64,000 nucleotides of DNA from Clostridiales bacterium (GCA_019420275.1 JAHZHN010000002.1:37691-101690), one strand, 5' to 3'; numbered from the stretch's first letter, positions 54,291 through 62,854 are shown. Notes: generated by a model not told the origin, from the sequence alone. Translations and numbers: made by a program.

Positions 54291-55487
54291 TTAATCAACA
54301 CGTGTATAGAACACGTCCAAAACTAACTCAAACAACTTTGTTTCATCCGGATAATACTCTGCATATCCACTGTCGCCTTCCTTGATGTCGCAGTCAAAAC
54401 TATAAATGTCATCGGAAGAAAAGCTGACTCCTAAGGCTTCTGTCGCTAAATATGTAAGCTTAGGCACTGAGACATTCGTTACTGCATTATCAGAAATCAG
54501 ACCCAGCAGATCAACCGGAAGCATGATATCACTCCTGATCTCACGCAGTCCTTTCTGAATAAATGCTGTAATATACTGCTGCTGTCTCTGCATACGCTCT
54601 AAATTCGCATCCAGAGGTTCATGCTCTCTGGTCCGGACATAAGTCTCTGCCTGATCGCCGAGCAATGTGACGTTGGCTCCTTCCTTAAGTTCCGGATCCA
54701 CACTTGTCAAGTCTCCAATCACCTGGACATTCACACCGCCTACCGCATCATTCAGAACACTGATAGATGACAAATTGATTGAAACATAAGAATCAATCGG
54801 AATTCCGTACAGAACCTTCGATACCGCATCCACTGTATTGGTACAGCTTAATTCTTTGCCGTCACCATAGGCATACGCCAGACACAGCTGGGTCTTCTTC
54901 GTTCCTGTATATTTTCCCTTCTGATTATATGTCTTAATATCTGCCATCGTATCACGCGGAATACTGATCAGCGATACTTTATTGGAAGAAGTATCCATAG
55001 CCGCAAGGAACATCGTATCTGCTTGTCCCGCTCCATGCTTCTTCAAATATTCTTCATCGCTGTTGATCTTTTCGCGGTCAACTCCCATAAACAGAACACT
55101 CGTTATGTTCTCATTATACCGATATTTATGTCCTTTGTAAATAACCAAATCCCCGTTATTTTGGACTTCTGCGCCATCTACCGCATTTTTCATGTTCACA
55201 TTTCCTGAAAAAAGAAAGCTTTTTCCAAGGACTCTCAGGGCAAAAAATGCCGCAATCGGTACGATAATGATCACTGCAAGTACGATCAGCACTCGTTTTG
55301 CTATCTGCTTTGGCGTCTTTTTCTTCTTTTCTTTCTTCTTTTTCTCTTTTTTGGGCTTGTCTTCCTTCGGTTCATATCCCTGGAATTCTTCCCCGGACTG
55401 CCGGTCCAGGTGTTCAATCTCTTTTTCCAGCCCCAGGTTTAACTGATCCGCTTCCCTCTTATTTTGATTATTTTGCGTCTCTTTCAT
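54291..55487 (-). CDS. LytR-CpsA-Psr (LCP) family glycopolymer ligase
   Basis: A 398-residue LCP protein. A long basic cytosolic N-terminus (KEKKKKEKKKKTPK) precedes one membrane helix (about 67-88) and the LCP core: VLFMGVDRE, AGQADTMFLAAMD, VSLISIPRDTMADI, AYAYGDG and TYVRTREHEPLDANLERMQRQ (shown in part). LCP enzymes attach teichoic acids or capsule to peptidoglycan. It overlaps the sortase gene by 20 bases. Confidence 0.92.
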   Translation of the reverse strand: MKETQNNQNKREADQLNLGLEKEIEHLDRQSGEEFQGYEPKEDKPKKEKKKKEKKKKTPKQIAKRVLIVLAVIIIVPIAAFFALRVLGKSFLFSGNVNMKNAVDGAEVQNNGDLVIYKGHKYRYNENITSVLFMGVDREKINSDEEYLKKHGAGQADTMFLAAMDTSSNKVSLISIPRDTMADIKTYNQKGKYTGTKKTQLCLAYAYGDGKELSCTNTVDAVSKVLYGIPIDSYVSINLSSISVLNDAVGGVNVQVIGDLTSVDPELKEGANVTLLGDQAETYVRTREHEPLDANLERMQRQQQYITAFIQKGLREIRSDIMLPVDLLGLISDNAVTNVSVPKLTYLATEALGVSFSSDDIYSFDCDIKEGDSGYAEYYPDETKLFELVLDVFYTRVD

Positions 55488-56241
55488 CTGTTAACACCGC
55501 CTGTACTAAATATCGATTATCAGGTTCCCCTCCAACGCAGGTACTTAATGTCAGGATCCGATCATCCGCCGTCACCTTCTGATCCTTCCGGATATGACTG
55601 ATCATCTGCCGGGTAGAAAGCACATTCTTAAGATAGTTTTCAAAGACTTCCTTATCCTTAAAATCAAATGATTTCAGCAAATGCCGGTTGTCATATTTGT
55701 ACGCTGCGAAAATTGTGTATGTATATATCTTATCCGGAGTATACACATAGACGTTCTTGTGTTTCTCAAAAAAGTCTCCGTCCTCAAACTTATGAAGATT
55801 CTGGAACATAGATCCATTCCTCATATTGTGTCCGTACATCACCGTATTGGGATCGGTAAAATCTTTTTTATTATACTTTTCTGTATAGATACAGCCCGCA
55901 AATTCCGGTTCATTCTTATAATTATAGTTCAGATAATGTGCGTCATCCTCTGCATTCTGAGCCACCGGATAATCGATTTTTGTATCCGGGATGTAAATCC
56001 ACGCATAAATTTCATCGTTGATCTTTTGAAGCTGATCGAAATCGATATCATCTCCATGCCGTATTCCCTCCGGCAGATTTGGCTCTTCTCCGTCTCTTTG
56101 CGTAAAGTCACTGCTGCTGATCGCTTCCAGCTCCTTCTGGGTCTTGTAGTTTCTGTAAGTGATCCACCCGAACGCTCCCAGGCATCCAATGCAGATTACA
56201 ATTCCCAGGCAGAGCACAATCTGCCATTTTTTCTTATTCAT
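55468..56241 (-). CDS. srtB: class B sortase
   Basis: A 257-residue sortase. One N-terminal membrane anchor (about 7-27); catalytic histidine in VMYGHNMRNGSMF, cysteine in LTLSTCVGG and arginine in DNRYLVQAVL. It cleaves a C-terminal sorting signal and links the protein to peptidoglycan. ATG 56241 follows GGAGGAG. Likely substrate: the SPKTS protein two genes downstream. Confidence 0.93.
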   Translation of the reverse strand: MNKKKWQIVLCLGIVICIGCLGAFGWITYRNYKTQKELEAISSSDFTQRDGEEPNLPEGIRHGDDIDFDQLQKINDEIYAWIYIPDTKIDYPVAQNAEDDAHYLNYNYKNEPEFAGCIYTEKYNKKDFTDPNTVMYGHNMRNGSMFQNLHKFEDGDFFEKHKNVYVYTPDKIYTYTIFAAYKYDNRHLLKSFDFKDKEVFENYLKNVLSTRQMISHIRKDQKVTADDRILTLSTCVGGEPDNRYLVQAVLTDERDAK

Positions 56242-56320
56242 ACTTACTCCTCCGTAACATCTGTCTGCAGGATTCCTTGTTCTTGTTATTATAGACCTTT
56301 TCCGACAAACGGTCAATCAA

Positions 56321-58123
56321 TCAGAAGTCCATGGCCATCTTGCTGGATTCTTCTTCTGAAAGCTCCGTTACCCTTGTTTCCATCACCCGGTATACCCTCT
56401 GACACATATTCAGAACGCTTGGACGATGGGTCGTTACGATACAGGTCTTATTTGGTCTCTGTTTGATAATATTTTTCAAAACTTTTCTCTCCGTCGTAAC
56501 ATCCAATGCTGATGTTGCCTCATCCAAAAGCAGGATTGGCGAATCTCTCAGCACCGCCCTGGAAATAGCGATTCTCTGGGCTTGTCCCTCTGAGAAGCCG
56601 CGTCCCCGCTCTCCAATATTGGCATTGATCGTATCCGGCATATCTTTTACAAAATCCCATGCACATCCAATCTTCAGCGCCTCTATGATCTCTTCATCGG
56701 TAGCGTCTTGTTTTACCATACGCATATTTTCCGCTATGGTACCGGATAAAATCGTATTCCCCTGGGGTACATAAGCAAACAGATGCCTTGTATCTGCATT
56801 CATCTCCACTACTTTTCCATTGGAGGCCTCCAAAAAGGCCTTCCCGGATTCCGGCCGGATCAAGCCTAGAATCAGACGAATCATGGTCGTCTTTCCTTCC
56901 CCGGAAGGGCCTACCAGAGCAACAATCTCTCCCGGCATCGCCTGAAATGCAGAATCTGTAATGACCCGACTGCCTTCCAGATAAGAAAAGTTCACGTCTT
57001 TCATCCTGACCTCAAATCCATCTTCTGCATAAGCATCCAGCTCTGAGCTGTCTGGAATATGAACTTCTTTCGGAAGCTGCACCAGTTCCCGGATTCGATG
57101 AGCGGAAATGGAACTGTTCAGGAAGTTTGGAATAATAGAAACTACATTATTGAATGCAGAATTCAGATTGCTTCTCTGCTGCAAAAACAGCGTCATTGTT
57201 CCGTAAGAAATATCCCCTGTCCACAAACGGAACAGACAGTATCCAAAGGCTGCATACTGAACGATCATTCCCATAATCGACATAAAAATTCCTGTTTTAA
57301 TGGAAAACATGTTGTACACCAAGCTGATATCTTTAAATTTTGCCTGCCACTGTCTCATCTTCTTGCTGTAAAGACTGGAAATTCCAAAAGACTTGATCGT
57401 ATCAAAGTTATAAAAGGTCTCAACCTCAAAGGTCATCATATCACTGCTCATTTCTCTTACCTTCTGTCCATATTCCCTCTGTTTGGAAATCAGGAACTTG
57501 GACATCAGCAGCATGACCGGCGCACTGGCAAAGGCCAGCAAAGACATGATCTTGTCATAATGCCAGATTACGACAAAGGTTGCGATAAAATTATAAATTG
57601 CTATGATGATCGTCGGAAGCCAGCTGATCGCATTACTGCTGACGGTCGTTACATCTCCGTTGAAGCGATTCAAGACGTCTCCGTTGCTGTACTGATTGAT
57701 CTTCATCCAGTCCGCATCGATGATCTTATCGAAAATATCTGCCTGAATATCATTATTTATGTAAATGCTAAGTTTGGTGGTCACACGATTGATCACATTG
57801 GAAAACACCAGACTGAAAACGGCACTTCCAAGGGTAATCGCAATCATCGTTCCCAGCCGGTCGGTCTGGTAGCCGGTGATGATATCGATCATATATTTGC
57901 TGGCTACACTGCCGACCAATCCCATAGAAGTACTAAAAATACCAAGGATCGTGTAAAATACAATCGCACCTTTGTAGCGTTTGCTGTAGGAAAAAATCCA
58001 TTTCCAGTCATCCAGGATTTCAGTAAACGTCCCGTCCTTCCATCTTCCAATCAGGACATCCAGAGATTCAAAGGACACTTTATGACTGCCCTGATCCTGC
58101 CCGTCATTTTGATTGATCTCCAT
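56321..58123 (-). CDS. ABC exporter, fused permease/ATPase
   Basis: A 600-residue half-exporter: about 50 residues of polar N-terminus, six membrane helices (about 50-340) and an ATPase with Walker A VGPSGEGKTTMI, signature FSEGQAQRIAI (SEGQ instead of SGGQ) and Walker B ILLLDEATSALD. No C39 protease domain. It opens the srtB-LCP-sortase-substrate unit after its own terminator-separated start, yet directly follows the radical SAM peptide module. It could export the modified peptide or a cell-wall precursor; the sequence does not decide. Confidence 0.85.
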   Translation of the reverse strand: MEINQNDGQDQGSHKVSFESLDVLIGRWKDGTFTEILDDWKWIFSYSKRYKGAIVFYTILGIFSTSMGLVGSVASKYMIDIITGYQTDRLGTMIAITLGSAVFSLVFSNVINRVTTKLSIYINNDIQADIFDKIIDADWMKINQYSNGDVLNRFNGDVTTVSSNAISWLPTIIIAIYNFIATFVVIWHYDKIMSLLAFASAPVMLLMSKFLISKQREYGQKVREMSSDMMTFEVETFYNFDTIKSFGISSLYSKKMRQWQAKFKDISLVYNMFSIKTGIFMSIMGMIVQYAAFGYCLFRLWTGDISYGTMTLFLQQRSNLNSAFNNVVSIIPNFLNSSISAHRIRELVQLPKEVHIPDSSELDAYAEDGFEVRMKDVNFSYLEGSRVITDSAFQAMPGEIVALVGPSGEGKTTMIRLILGLIRPESGKAFLEASNGKVVEMNADTRHLFAYVPQGNTILSGTIAENMRMVKQDATDEEIIEALKIGCAWDFVKDMPDTINANIGERGRGFSEGQAQRIAISRAVLRDSPILLLDEATSALDVTTERKVLKNIIKQRPNKTCIVTTHRPSVLNMCQRVYRVMETRVTELSEEESSKMAMDF

Positions 58124-58211
58124 ACTCTACCTCTTTCTATGAAATTTTCTGTTCTAAAGAACCTTTACAGTATACCATACTTCTGACTATTATTGATATC
58201 CAAATGACACC

Positions 58212-58256
58212 AAAAGACAAATGACGTCGCCAAATGCAGCGTCATTTGTCTTTTTT
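58212..58256. terminator. bidirectional terminator between module 1 and the ABC exporter
   Basis: AAAAGACAAATGACG and CGTCATTTGTCTTTT form a 15-bp stem with T runs on both outer sides. It separates the radical SAM gene from the exporter transcription unit. Confidence 0.9.
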
Positions 58257-58306
58257 CTTTAACCGACTGAATTTTATCTTTCTTTTCTCTATCTCAGAAA
58301 CAAACA

Positions 58307-59401
58307 TCATTCCAGCTCTTTTTCCAGCAGTCTGGCATATTCTTTCGCATACCGGCAAAGATATTCCGGAATTCCATCATAACTTCCAGTTTCCAGATAC
58401 GCACTGGCCACACAGATCTTGCATACGGGACGGTAGGGACAGTCTGTACATTTTTTATGATAATGAAATGCTTTGGAATCTCCTGATATTTTCTTCCAGG
58501 CTGGTAAAAATCCCGTTTCAAAGACTGGAACAGACGGTTCTTCTAATGTCACACAAGGACGCATTTCCCCCTGCCAGTTCACCGTAAACGAACAATTCCC
58601 AGCCAGACAGGAAATCTGATCTGAATATACGAAATCCTGATTCTTTAGTATCCTGGTCATTTCTTCTGCATATTGACGGAAAATATCCGGAAGCGTTTCC
58701 GCTTTCCTCGTCTGAATCTCTGCCAGAGCAGCATCTTCCGGATTTAGACGGGACTGCTGTTCAAAGGGCAGATTCCGCTCTTTGATCCCCGGAAGCATAT
58801 AGGTATCCATATGAACCGGTGCATCCAGCTCCTCTCCTATTTTATAAATGGCATCTATATCTTTCCAATTTTCTTTCGTCACACTTCCATTGATTTTTAC
58901 TTCAATTTTTCTCTCCCTTAAGAGCTGAATCGCCTTTTTGGTTTTCTCAAAACCTCCCGGATAATGGCATAATGTCTCATAGGCAGTATCATCCGATCCG
59001 TAAAGTGTAATATTGATCCTTCTCGGCGGATTTTTTTCAAAGAAGTCCGCCCATTCTTCATTGATCAGCGTGCCATTGGTATTGATCGTTAGGATCATCC
59101 CAAGTTTTTTCAATTCCAGATACAATTCCTGAAACCCTGGAAACAAAAGAGGCTCCCCTCCTGTCAGCAGAAGAAACAGCACTCCTGAGTCTGCCATCTG
59201 TCTCGCCAGATCCATCCACTCTTCCAAAGAATGGAGCCCGCCTCTTTCTTCCACCTGCTTATGATCCAGACGGACATAACACATATCACAGTTCATGTTG
59301 CACAAAGGCAGAAGCTCCAGGCTTCCGTTGATTGGATATTGATTCCTGGCGGCACGAGCCATCATCACCTTTTCCATTGTCATATCATTTGGATGCTGCA
59401 T
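58307..59401 (-). CDS. radical SAM/SPASM peptide maturase, module 1
   Basis: A 364-residue enzyme. The radical SAM cluster motif is CNMNCDMCY (about 32-40), then LLTGGEPLLFPGF and TINTNGTL. A C-terminal SPASM region has CLAGNCSFTVNWQGEMRPC, CTDCPYRPVCKIC and a final CRYAKEY, which bind auxiliary Fe-S clusters. SPASM enzymes modify ribosomal peptides (thioether or C-C crosslinks). ATG 59401 is placed by GAGG five bases upstream. The adjacent small protein with the NEYVAxC N-terminus is its probable substrate. It is a clear paralogue of the enzyme at the right edge. Confidence 0.88.
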   Translation of the reverse strand: MQHPNDMTMEKVMMARAARNQYPINGSLELLPLCNMNCDMCYVRLDHKQVEERGGLHSLEEWMDLARQMADSGVLFLLLTGGEPLLFPGFQELYLELKKLGMILTINTNGTLINEEWADFFEKNPPRRINITLYGSDDTAYETLCHYPGGFEKTKKAIQLLRERKIEVKINGSVTKENWKDIDAIYKIGEELDAPVHMDTYMLPGIKERNLPFEQQSRLNPEDAALAEIQTRKAETLPDIFRQYAEEMTRILKNQDFVYSDQISCLAGNCSFTVNWQGEMRPCVTLEEPSVPVFETGFLPAWKKISGDSKAFHYHKKCTDCPYRPVCKICVASAYLETGSYDGIPEYLCRYAKEYARLLEKELE

Positions 59402-59423
59402 CTCTCCCTCACTTTCTATGGTC

Positions 59424-59452
59424 AAAAAAAGATGGAGAAATCTCCATCTTTA
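59424..59452 (-). terminator. leaky terminator between precursor 1 and its maturase
   Basis: Minus-strand AAAGATGGAG-ATTT-CTCCATCTTT plus TTTT lies inside the 76-base gap between the precursor stop and the maturase start. It likely lets only part of transcription reach the enzyme gene. Confidence 0.75.
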
Positions 59453-59477
59453 AAAATCTTTGTTTTATTATAATATA

Positions 59478-59912
59478 TTAAGAACGGTTTGGATGAGCAG
59501 AATTTGCCGTCTGTACATAACCCCAGTGGTTCCATGTTCTTGTACCATTACTAGTGTGCCAATAAATAATATCACCAGATCCAACTACATTATCTCCATT
59601 ATCTTTCCAATAATCAAAACCACCACTTAAATTTCCCTGATCATGACTAGTTTCCATAACAAATTCAAGCCCTGATCCATCAGCATTACCACGGAAATAG
59701 TTATTACTTTCCTGACGACAATCTCCATCATGACTGAAAGGTAAATCATAAGGTCCTTCTACAACCTTCCATTTATTCTTATCTGGAGCGTTTGAATACC
59801 TCTTATAATAAGTCGTATCATTCTTACATCCTACGCTCCAACATACCGCTACATACTCATTTGGCATAAATTCTTCTGCACATGCCATCGGTGTTTCATA
59901 CGCTCTTTTCAT
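59478..59912 (-). CDS. NEYVAxC-leader peptide/protein, module 1 (putative maturase substrate)
   Basis: A 144-residue protein. N-terminus MKRAYETPMACAEEFMPNEY then VAVC; 16 of the first 24 residues match the module 2 protein. Cysteines are at 11, 24, 29 and 65. The remainder is rich in Gly, Asn, Trp, Tyr and His (FDYWKDNGDN, YWHTSNGTRTWNHWGY) and unlike module 2. AGAAGGGGGATAC precedes the ATG, the same as in module 2. No signal peptide or GG processing site is seen. I infer a leader-plus-core substrate of the adjacent radical SAM enzyme; the product is unknown. Confidence 0.7.
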   Translation of the reverse strand: MKRAYETPMACAEEFMPNEYVAVCWSVGCKNDTTYYKRYSNAPDKNKWKVVEGPYDLPFSHDGDCRQESNNYFRGNADGSGLEFVMETSHDQGNLSGGFDYWKDNGDNVVGSGDIIYWHTSNGTRTWNHWGYVQTANSAHPNRS

Positions 59913-59965
59913 ATTTTCGTATCCCCCTTCTGCTATTAATCTATCTATGTACCGAATAGATAATC

Positions 59966-59983
59966 AAATAATCATTTATCTGA
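59966..59983 (-). repeat. recombination-site-like repeat, copy S1
   Basis: Minus strand TCAGATAAATGATTATTT, 54-71 bases upstream of the module 1 precursor start. It differs from S2 at one base. Its 12-mer AAATGATTATTT is identical to that in S4 and lies at nearly the same distance from the precursor ATG. Confidence 0.65.
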
Positions 59984-60096
59984 GGAATCGCTCTCAAAAT
60001 ACATATAGCAAATTGCTCTTTGTCCTTCAGCTTATTCATATATTTTGTGTTTTTATCAATATCTTTTGTATGTTTCTGGAACTTACGATTCTTTTA

Positions 60097-60125
60097 TTGT
60101 GATTTTACGATGTTTGCCTTATAAT
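60097..60125 (+). promoter_or_regulatory. promoter of the nucleotidyltransferase gene
   Basis: TTGTGA (60097-60102) and consensus TATAAT (60120-60125) with a 17-base spacer, about 45 bases before the start codon. Confidence 0.7.
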
Positions 60126-60171
60126 ATGTTCGACAGAAACACCTTTTTAATGAACAATCAAAGGATGATAA

Positions 60172-61416
60172 GTGGTTATGAAAATCGAAACTATATTTTT
60201 ATCTATTTTAAAAGATGCACTGCATGGGAATGAAACAAAAGATATTCCGGAACTTTCCATGGAAGAGTGGGAGAAATTATTCCAGACTGCGCAGAAACAA
60301 TCGGTTGCTCCGATGATCTATCAGCAGATTTTTCATCTGCCGTCTTTTGCGCAGGCAGATCCTGGATTCCAGAATTTCTGGAAGATGCATACCTTAAAAG
60401 AAGCTGGAAATCAGGCCCGCTGCAGTGCTTTATTTTTAATGCTGTATGATCGAATGTGGCAGCAGGGATTCACCCCCCTTGTAGTAAAGGGAATTGTCTG
60501 CCGCAGTCTCTATCCAAATCCTGATTTAAGAATCTCCGGGGATGAAGATTTATTAATCCCTAGAAAACAGTTTCAGCAGCTGGATGAATTCCTTTTAAAA
60601 GAAGGATTTGTCCGGGAAAATCTGGATGAAGGAAAAGAATATCAGGAAGTGGGATATCACCACCAAGGCAATGGATTATATCTGGAAATTCATATGGATT
60701 TATTTGCAAAAGAATCCGGAGCTTACGGGCATCTCAACGATTTATTTGATGATGCTTTTTCTTCTTCCGTTGTAGTGAATCTTCAGGGAACTGAAGTTCA
60801 TACACTGCATCCTCAGCTGCATTTTCTTTATCTGCTGTGTCATAGTCTGAAGCACTTTCTTCACTCTGGCTTTGGTGTGCGGCAGGTATGTGATATGATC
60901 TTATTTGCACAGCATTATAAAGATGAAATTTGCTGGGCAGATTTAATCAAGATTTTAAAGAGAAATCATATGTATGAATTCTCTATGAATTTATTAAATA
61001 TCGGGGCAGAGTATTTCGATGTTTCCTGGGAAAATTTTAATCTCTCAAAACCGACAGACGTGACATTTGACAGCCTTCCATTGTTAGATGATATGCTGGA
61101 CGGCGGGATTTATGGAAAAAGCGATGCAGATCGCATCCACAGTGCCAATATTACATTAAATGCGGCAGAAAATGAGAAAGCCAGCGCGGCTTCTGGGATT
61201 CTTGCTTCTTTATTCCCGGATAAAGAGTATATTCAAACGCATTATCCGTACACAAAGAAATGCCGAATTTTACTTCCAGTTGGATATCTTCATAGAATTG
61301 GCTCCTATCTTTTAAAAAGAAAATCAGCTCCAAAAAACAGCAGCGGAAAGAGCAGTACACAGATAGGAATGGAGAGAGTAAGACTGCTGGAAAAATATAA
61401 AATATTGGACAAATAG
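60172..61416 (+). CDS. nucleotidyltransferase-fold protein (NTP_transf_5 type)
   Basis: A protein of 412-414 residues. PLVVKGIVCRSLYPNPDLRISGDEDLLIPR is the characteristic region of the uncharacterised nucleotidyltransferase family PF14907; the DxD-like GDEDLL would bind metal. Helical C-terminus with HPQLHFLYLLCHSLKHFL. Relatives often occur in peptide-natural-product loci. AGGA lies 6 bases before GTG 60172 and 12 before ATG 60178; either may be the start. It has its own promoter and is the only plus-strand gene of the segment bracketed by S1 and S2. Confidence 0.8.
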   Translation: MVMKIETIFLSILKDALHGNETKDIPELSMEEWEKLFQTAQKQSVAPMIYQQIFHLPSFAQADPGFQNFWKMHTLKEAGNQARCSALFLMLYDRMWQQGFTPLVVKGIVCRSLYPNPDLRISGDEDLLIPRKQFQQLDEFLLKEGFVRENLDEGKEYQEVGYHHQGNGLYLEIHMDLFAKESGAYGHLNDLFDDAFSSSVVVNLQGTEVHTLHPQLHFLYLLCHSLKHFLHSGFGVRQVCDMILFAQHYKDEICWADLIKILKRNHMYEFSMNLLNIGAEYFDVSWENFNLSKPTDVTFDSLPLLDDMLDGGIYGKSDADRIHSANITLNAAENEKASAASGILASLFPDKEYIQTHYPYTKKCRILLPVGYLHRIGSYLLKRKSAPKNSSGKSSTQIGMERVRLLEKYKILDK

Positions 61417-61462
61417 TCAAAGCATGGAGGATGACAAAATATCATCTCCATGCTTCTTTTGT

Positions 61463-62458
61463 TTATCCGATGTATTTTCGATGAGAATTTTTCACATTGG
61501 TTTCGTTTACCATCGCATAATGCATCGTTGTGTCAATCCTGACATGTCCCAGCAGCCTCTGCACTTGTTCTACCGGCATGCCCTTGTCAATGGCCATGGT
61601 TGCCAGTGTTCGGCGGAATTTATGGGGATGGACATTTTCTACATGTGCTTTCTGCCCTATCTGTTTTAACCGCAGTTCGACGGCAGCAATGGTCAGCCGG
61701 CGGTAAGGCTTGTAAAATGTAGTAAACAGAGCCTGAGAACCAGTATCCCGGCTTTCTAAGTATTCCTGCAGATGAAGCTTTGTTTTCGCATCAAAATACA
61801 CCAGCCGTTCATGATTTCCTTTTCCAAGCACAACACACTGGCGTTCGGTAAAATCTACATCTGTAATATCGAGATTTACTAACTCTCCAACACGGATTCC
61901 TGTAGATAACAGTAGATCGAGCATTGCCAGATCTCTTGGATGCTCACAGTTCTCCCGAAGCCGTTCGATATCTTCATCACTAAAGACATCCTTTACGACT
62001 CTTGAAACTTTAATTCGGTGGATTCTTCGGACGGGGCTTTTGAGAATATACTCCTCATCCTCCAGCCAGGCAAAAAAACTGGAAAAGATTCGGCGGATAT
62101 TATCGATGGTCACCCGGCTGTTTTTATGAAACGCCTGATAGTCTGAAAGATAATTTCTAAGATCATCGGTCTGAATATCCCGGATTGGCTGATTGAGTTC
62201 TGTCAGCATCTTTTGTATCGTTGTGGCATAATATCGAAGCGTTTTTGCAGAACATCCTTCTAGTTTTTTAGAAGAGATAAAGCGCTGAAGAATTTCTTTG
62301 TTCTCCAGATAATAAACCTTATCTTTGGAATCCACTGGTTCAAAGCTGGAAAAAGCAGTCAAATGAATGCCAAGGACTGTCCGAAGTTTTTTTAATTGCG
62401 TGTGATTGAGCGTAGAATTCATATCTTCCAAGATGAGCTGAATTAATTGATTCTTCAT
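61463..62458 (-). CDS. tyrosine recombinase (XerC/D-like integrase)
   Basis: A 331-residue site-specific recombinase. N-terminal SAM-like core-binding domain (about 50-140) and a catalytic domain containing all key residues: R in TGIRVGELV, K in VLGKGNHERL, H and R in HPHKFRRTLA, H in LLGHVRIDTT and the nucleophile Y in MHYAMVNE. Its length fits stand-alone invertases/resolvases rather than large phage integrases. GGGAGG precedes ATG 62458. A copy of the TCAGATAAAT repeat lies 18 bases upstream. It converges with the nucleotidyltransferase gene. Confidence 0.93.
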   Translation of the reverse strand: MKNQLIQLILEDMNSTLNHTQLKKLRTVLGIHLTAFSSFEPVDSKDKVYYLENKEILQRFISSKKLEGCSAKTLRYYATTIQKMLTELNQPIRDIQTDDLRNYLSDYQAFHKNSRVTIDNIRRIFSSFFAWLEDEEYILKSPVRRIHRIKVSRVVKDVFSDEDIERLRENCEHPRDLAMLDLLLSTGIRVGELVNLDITDVDFTERQCVVLGKGNHERLVYFDAKTKLHLQEYLESRDTGSQALFTTFYKPYRRLTIAAVELRLKQIGQKAHVENVHPHKFRRTLATMAIDKGMPVEQVQRLLGHVRIDTTMHYAMVNETNVKNSHRKYIG

Positions 62459-62475
62459 AGTTGCCTCCCTAAGTT

Positions 62476-62493
62476 AAATAATGATTTATCTGA
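62476..62493 (-). repeat. recombination-site-like repeat, copy S2
   Basis: Minus strand TCAGATAAATCATTATTT, one base different from S1 and in the same orientation. Its imperfect arms CTAAGTTAAAT and GTCAGATAAAT surround a 4-6 base centre, like a tyrosine recombinase core site. It lies between the recombinase start and its likely promoter. Confidence 0.65.
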
Positions 62494-62662
62494 CCTTCCA
62501 TATCATTTTTTCATGAAAATATGTATATTCTCTCTAAAAAATATGAATTATTTATGAATTCTTCTGTTTATTATTCTCTTATCTCCTCTTAACATCGGTT
62601 CGAATTTATATATTTTTAATTTTAGGACATACTTTTAGTGGTAAATTAGAGACAGAACTGTA

Positions 62663-62676
62663 ATAAATCATTATTT
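62663..62676 (+). repeat. recombination-site-like repeat, copy S3 (inverted)
   Basis: ATAAATCATTATTT on the plus strand, a 14-base exact inverted copy of the centre of S2, 170 bases away. Confidence 0.5.
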
Positions 62677-62786
62677 GTTCTATAGACGAAAGCCTGTCCT
62701 CACACGCCTGATTTTGTCCTTTTGCGCATAAATCTTGATGTTTTTAATACTTTGGAGTAATATATCATTATGTGAAGATGTTAAAA

Positions 62787-62804
62787 AAATGATTATTTAT
62801 CTGA
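62787..62804 (+). repeat. recombination-site-like repeat, copy S4
   Basis: AAATGATTATTTATCTGA, 51-68 bases before the module 2 precursor. It shares AAATGATTATTT with S1 (opposite strand) and the arm ATTTATCTGA with S1 and S2 (same strand). Confidence 0.6.
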
Positions 62805-62854
62805 ATCCGTAATAGTAATAGATAAATTAATACTTTAGAAGGGGGATACAAAAT

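Larger units (their letters stand above)
62459..62854. other. AT-rich spacer with three repeat copies
   Basis: A 396-base gap between the recombinase and the module 2 precursor. It holds repeats S2, S3 and S4 and the ribosome site AGAAGGGGG (62838-62846). TAGATA at 62819-62824 may be the -10 of the precursor promoter, whose -35 would overlap S4. No convincing gene was found in either strand. Confidence 0.6.

Noticed and set aside
57059..58186. 375-codon plus-strand open frame opposite the ABC exporter
   Set aside because: Antisense shadow of a recognisable transporter; no ribosome site or family pattern.
59478..62854. Prophage or integrated element based on the tyrosine recombinase alone
   Set aside because: No phage structural, replication or conjugation genes and no tRNA attachment site are present; the recombinase is better explained as a local site-specific enzyme.
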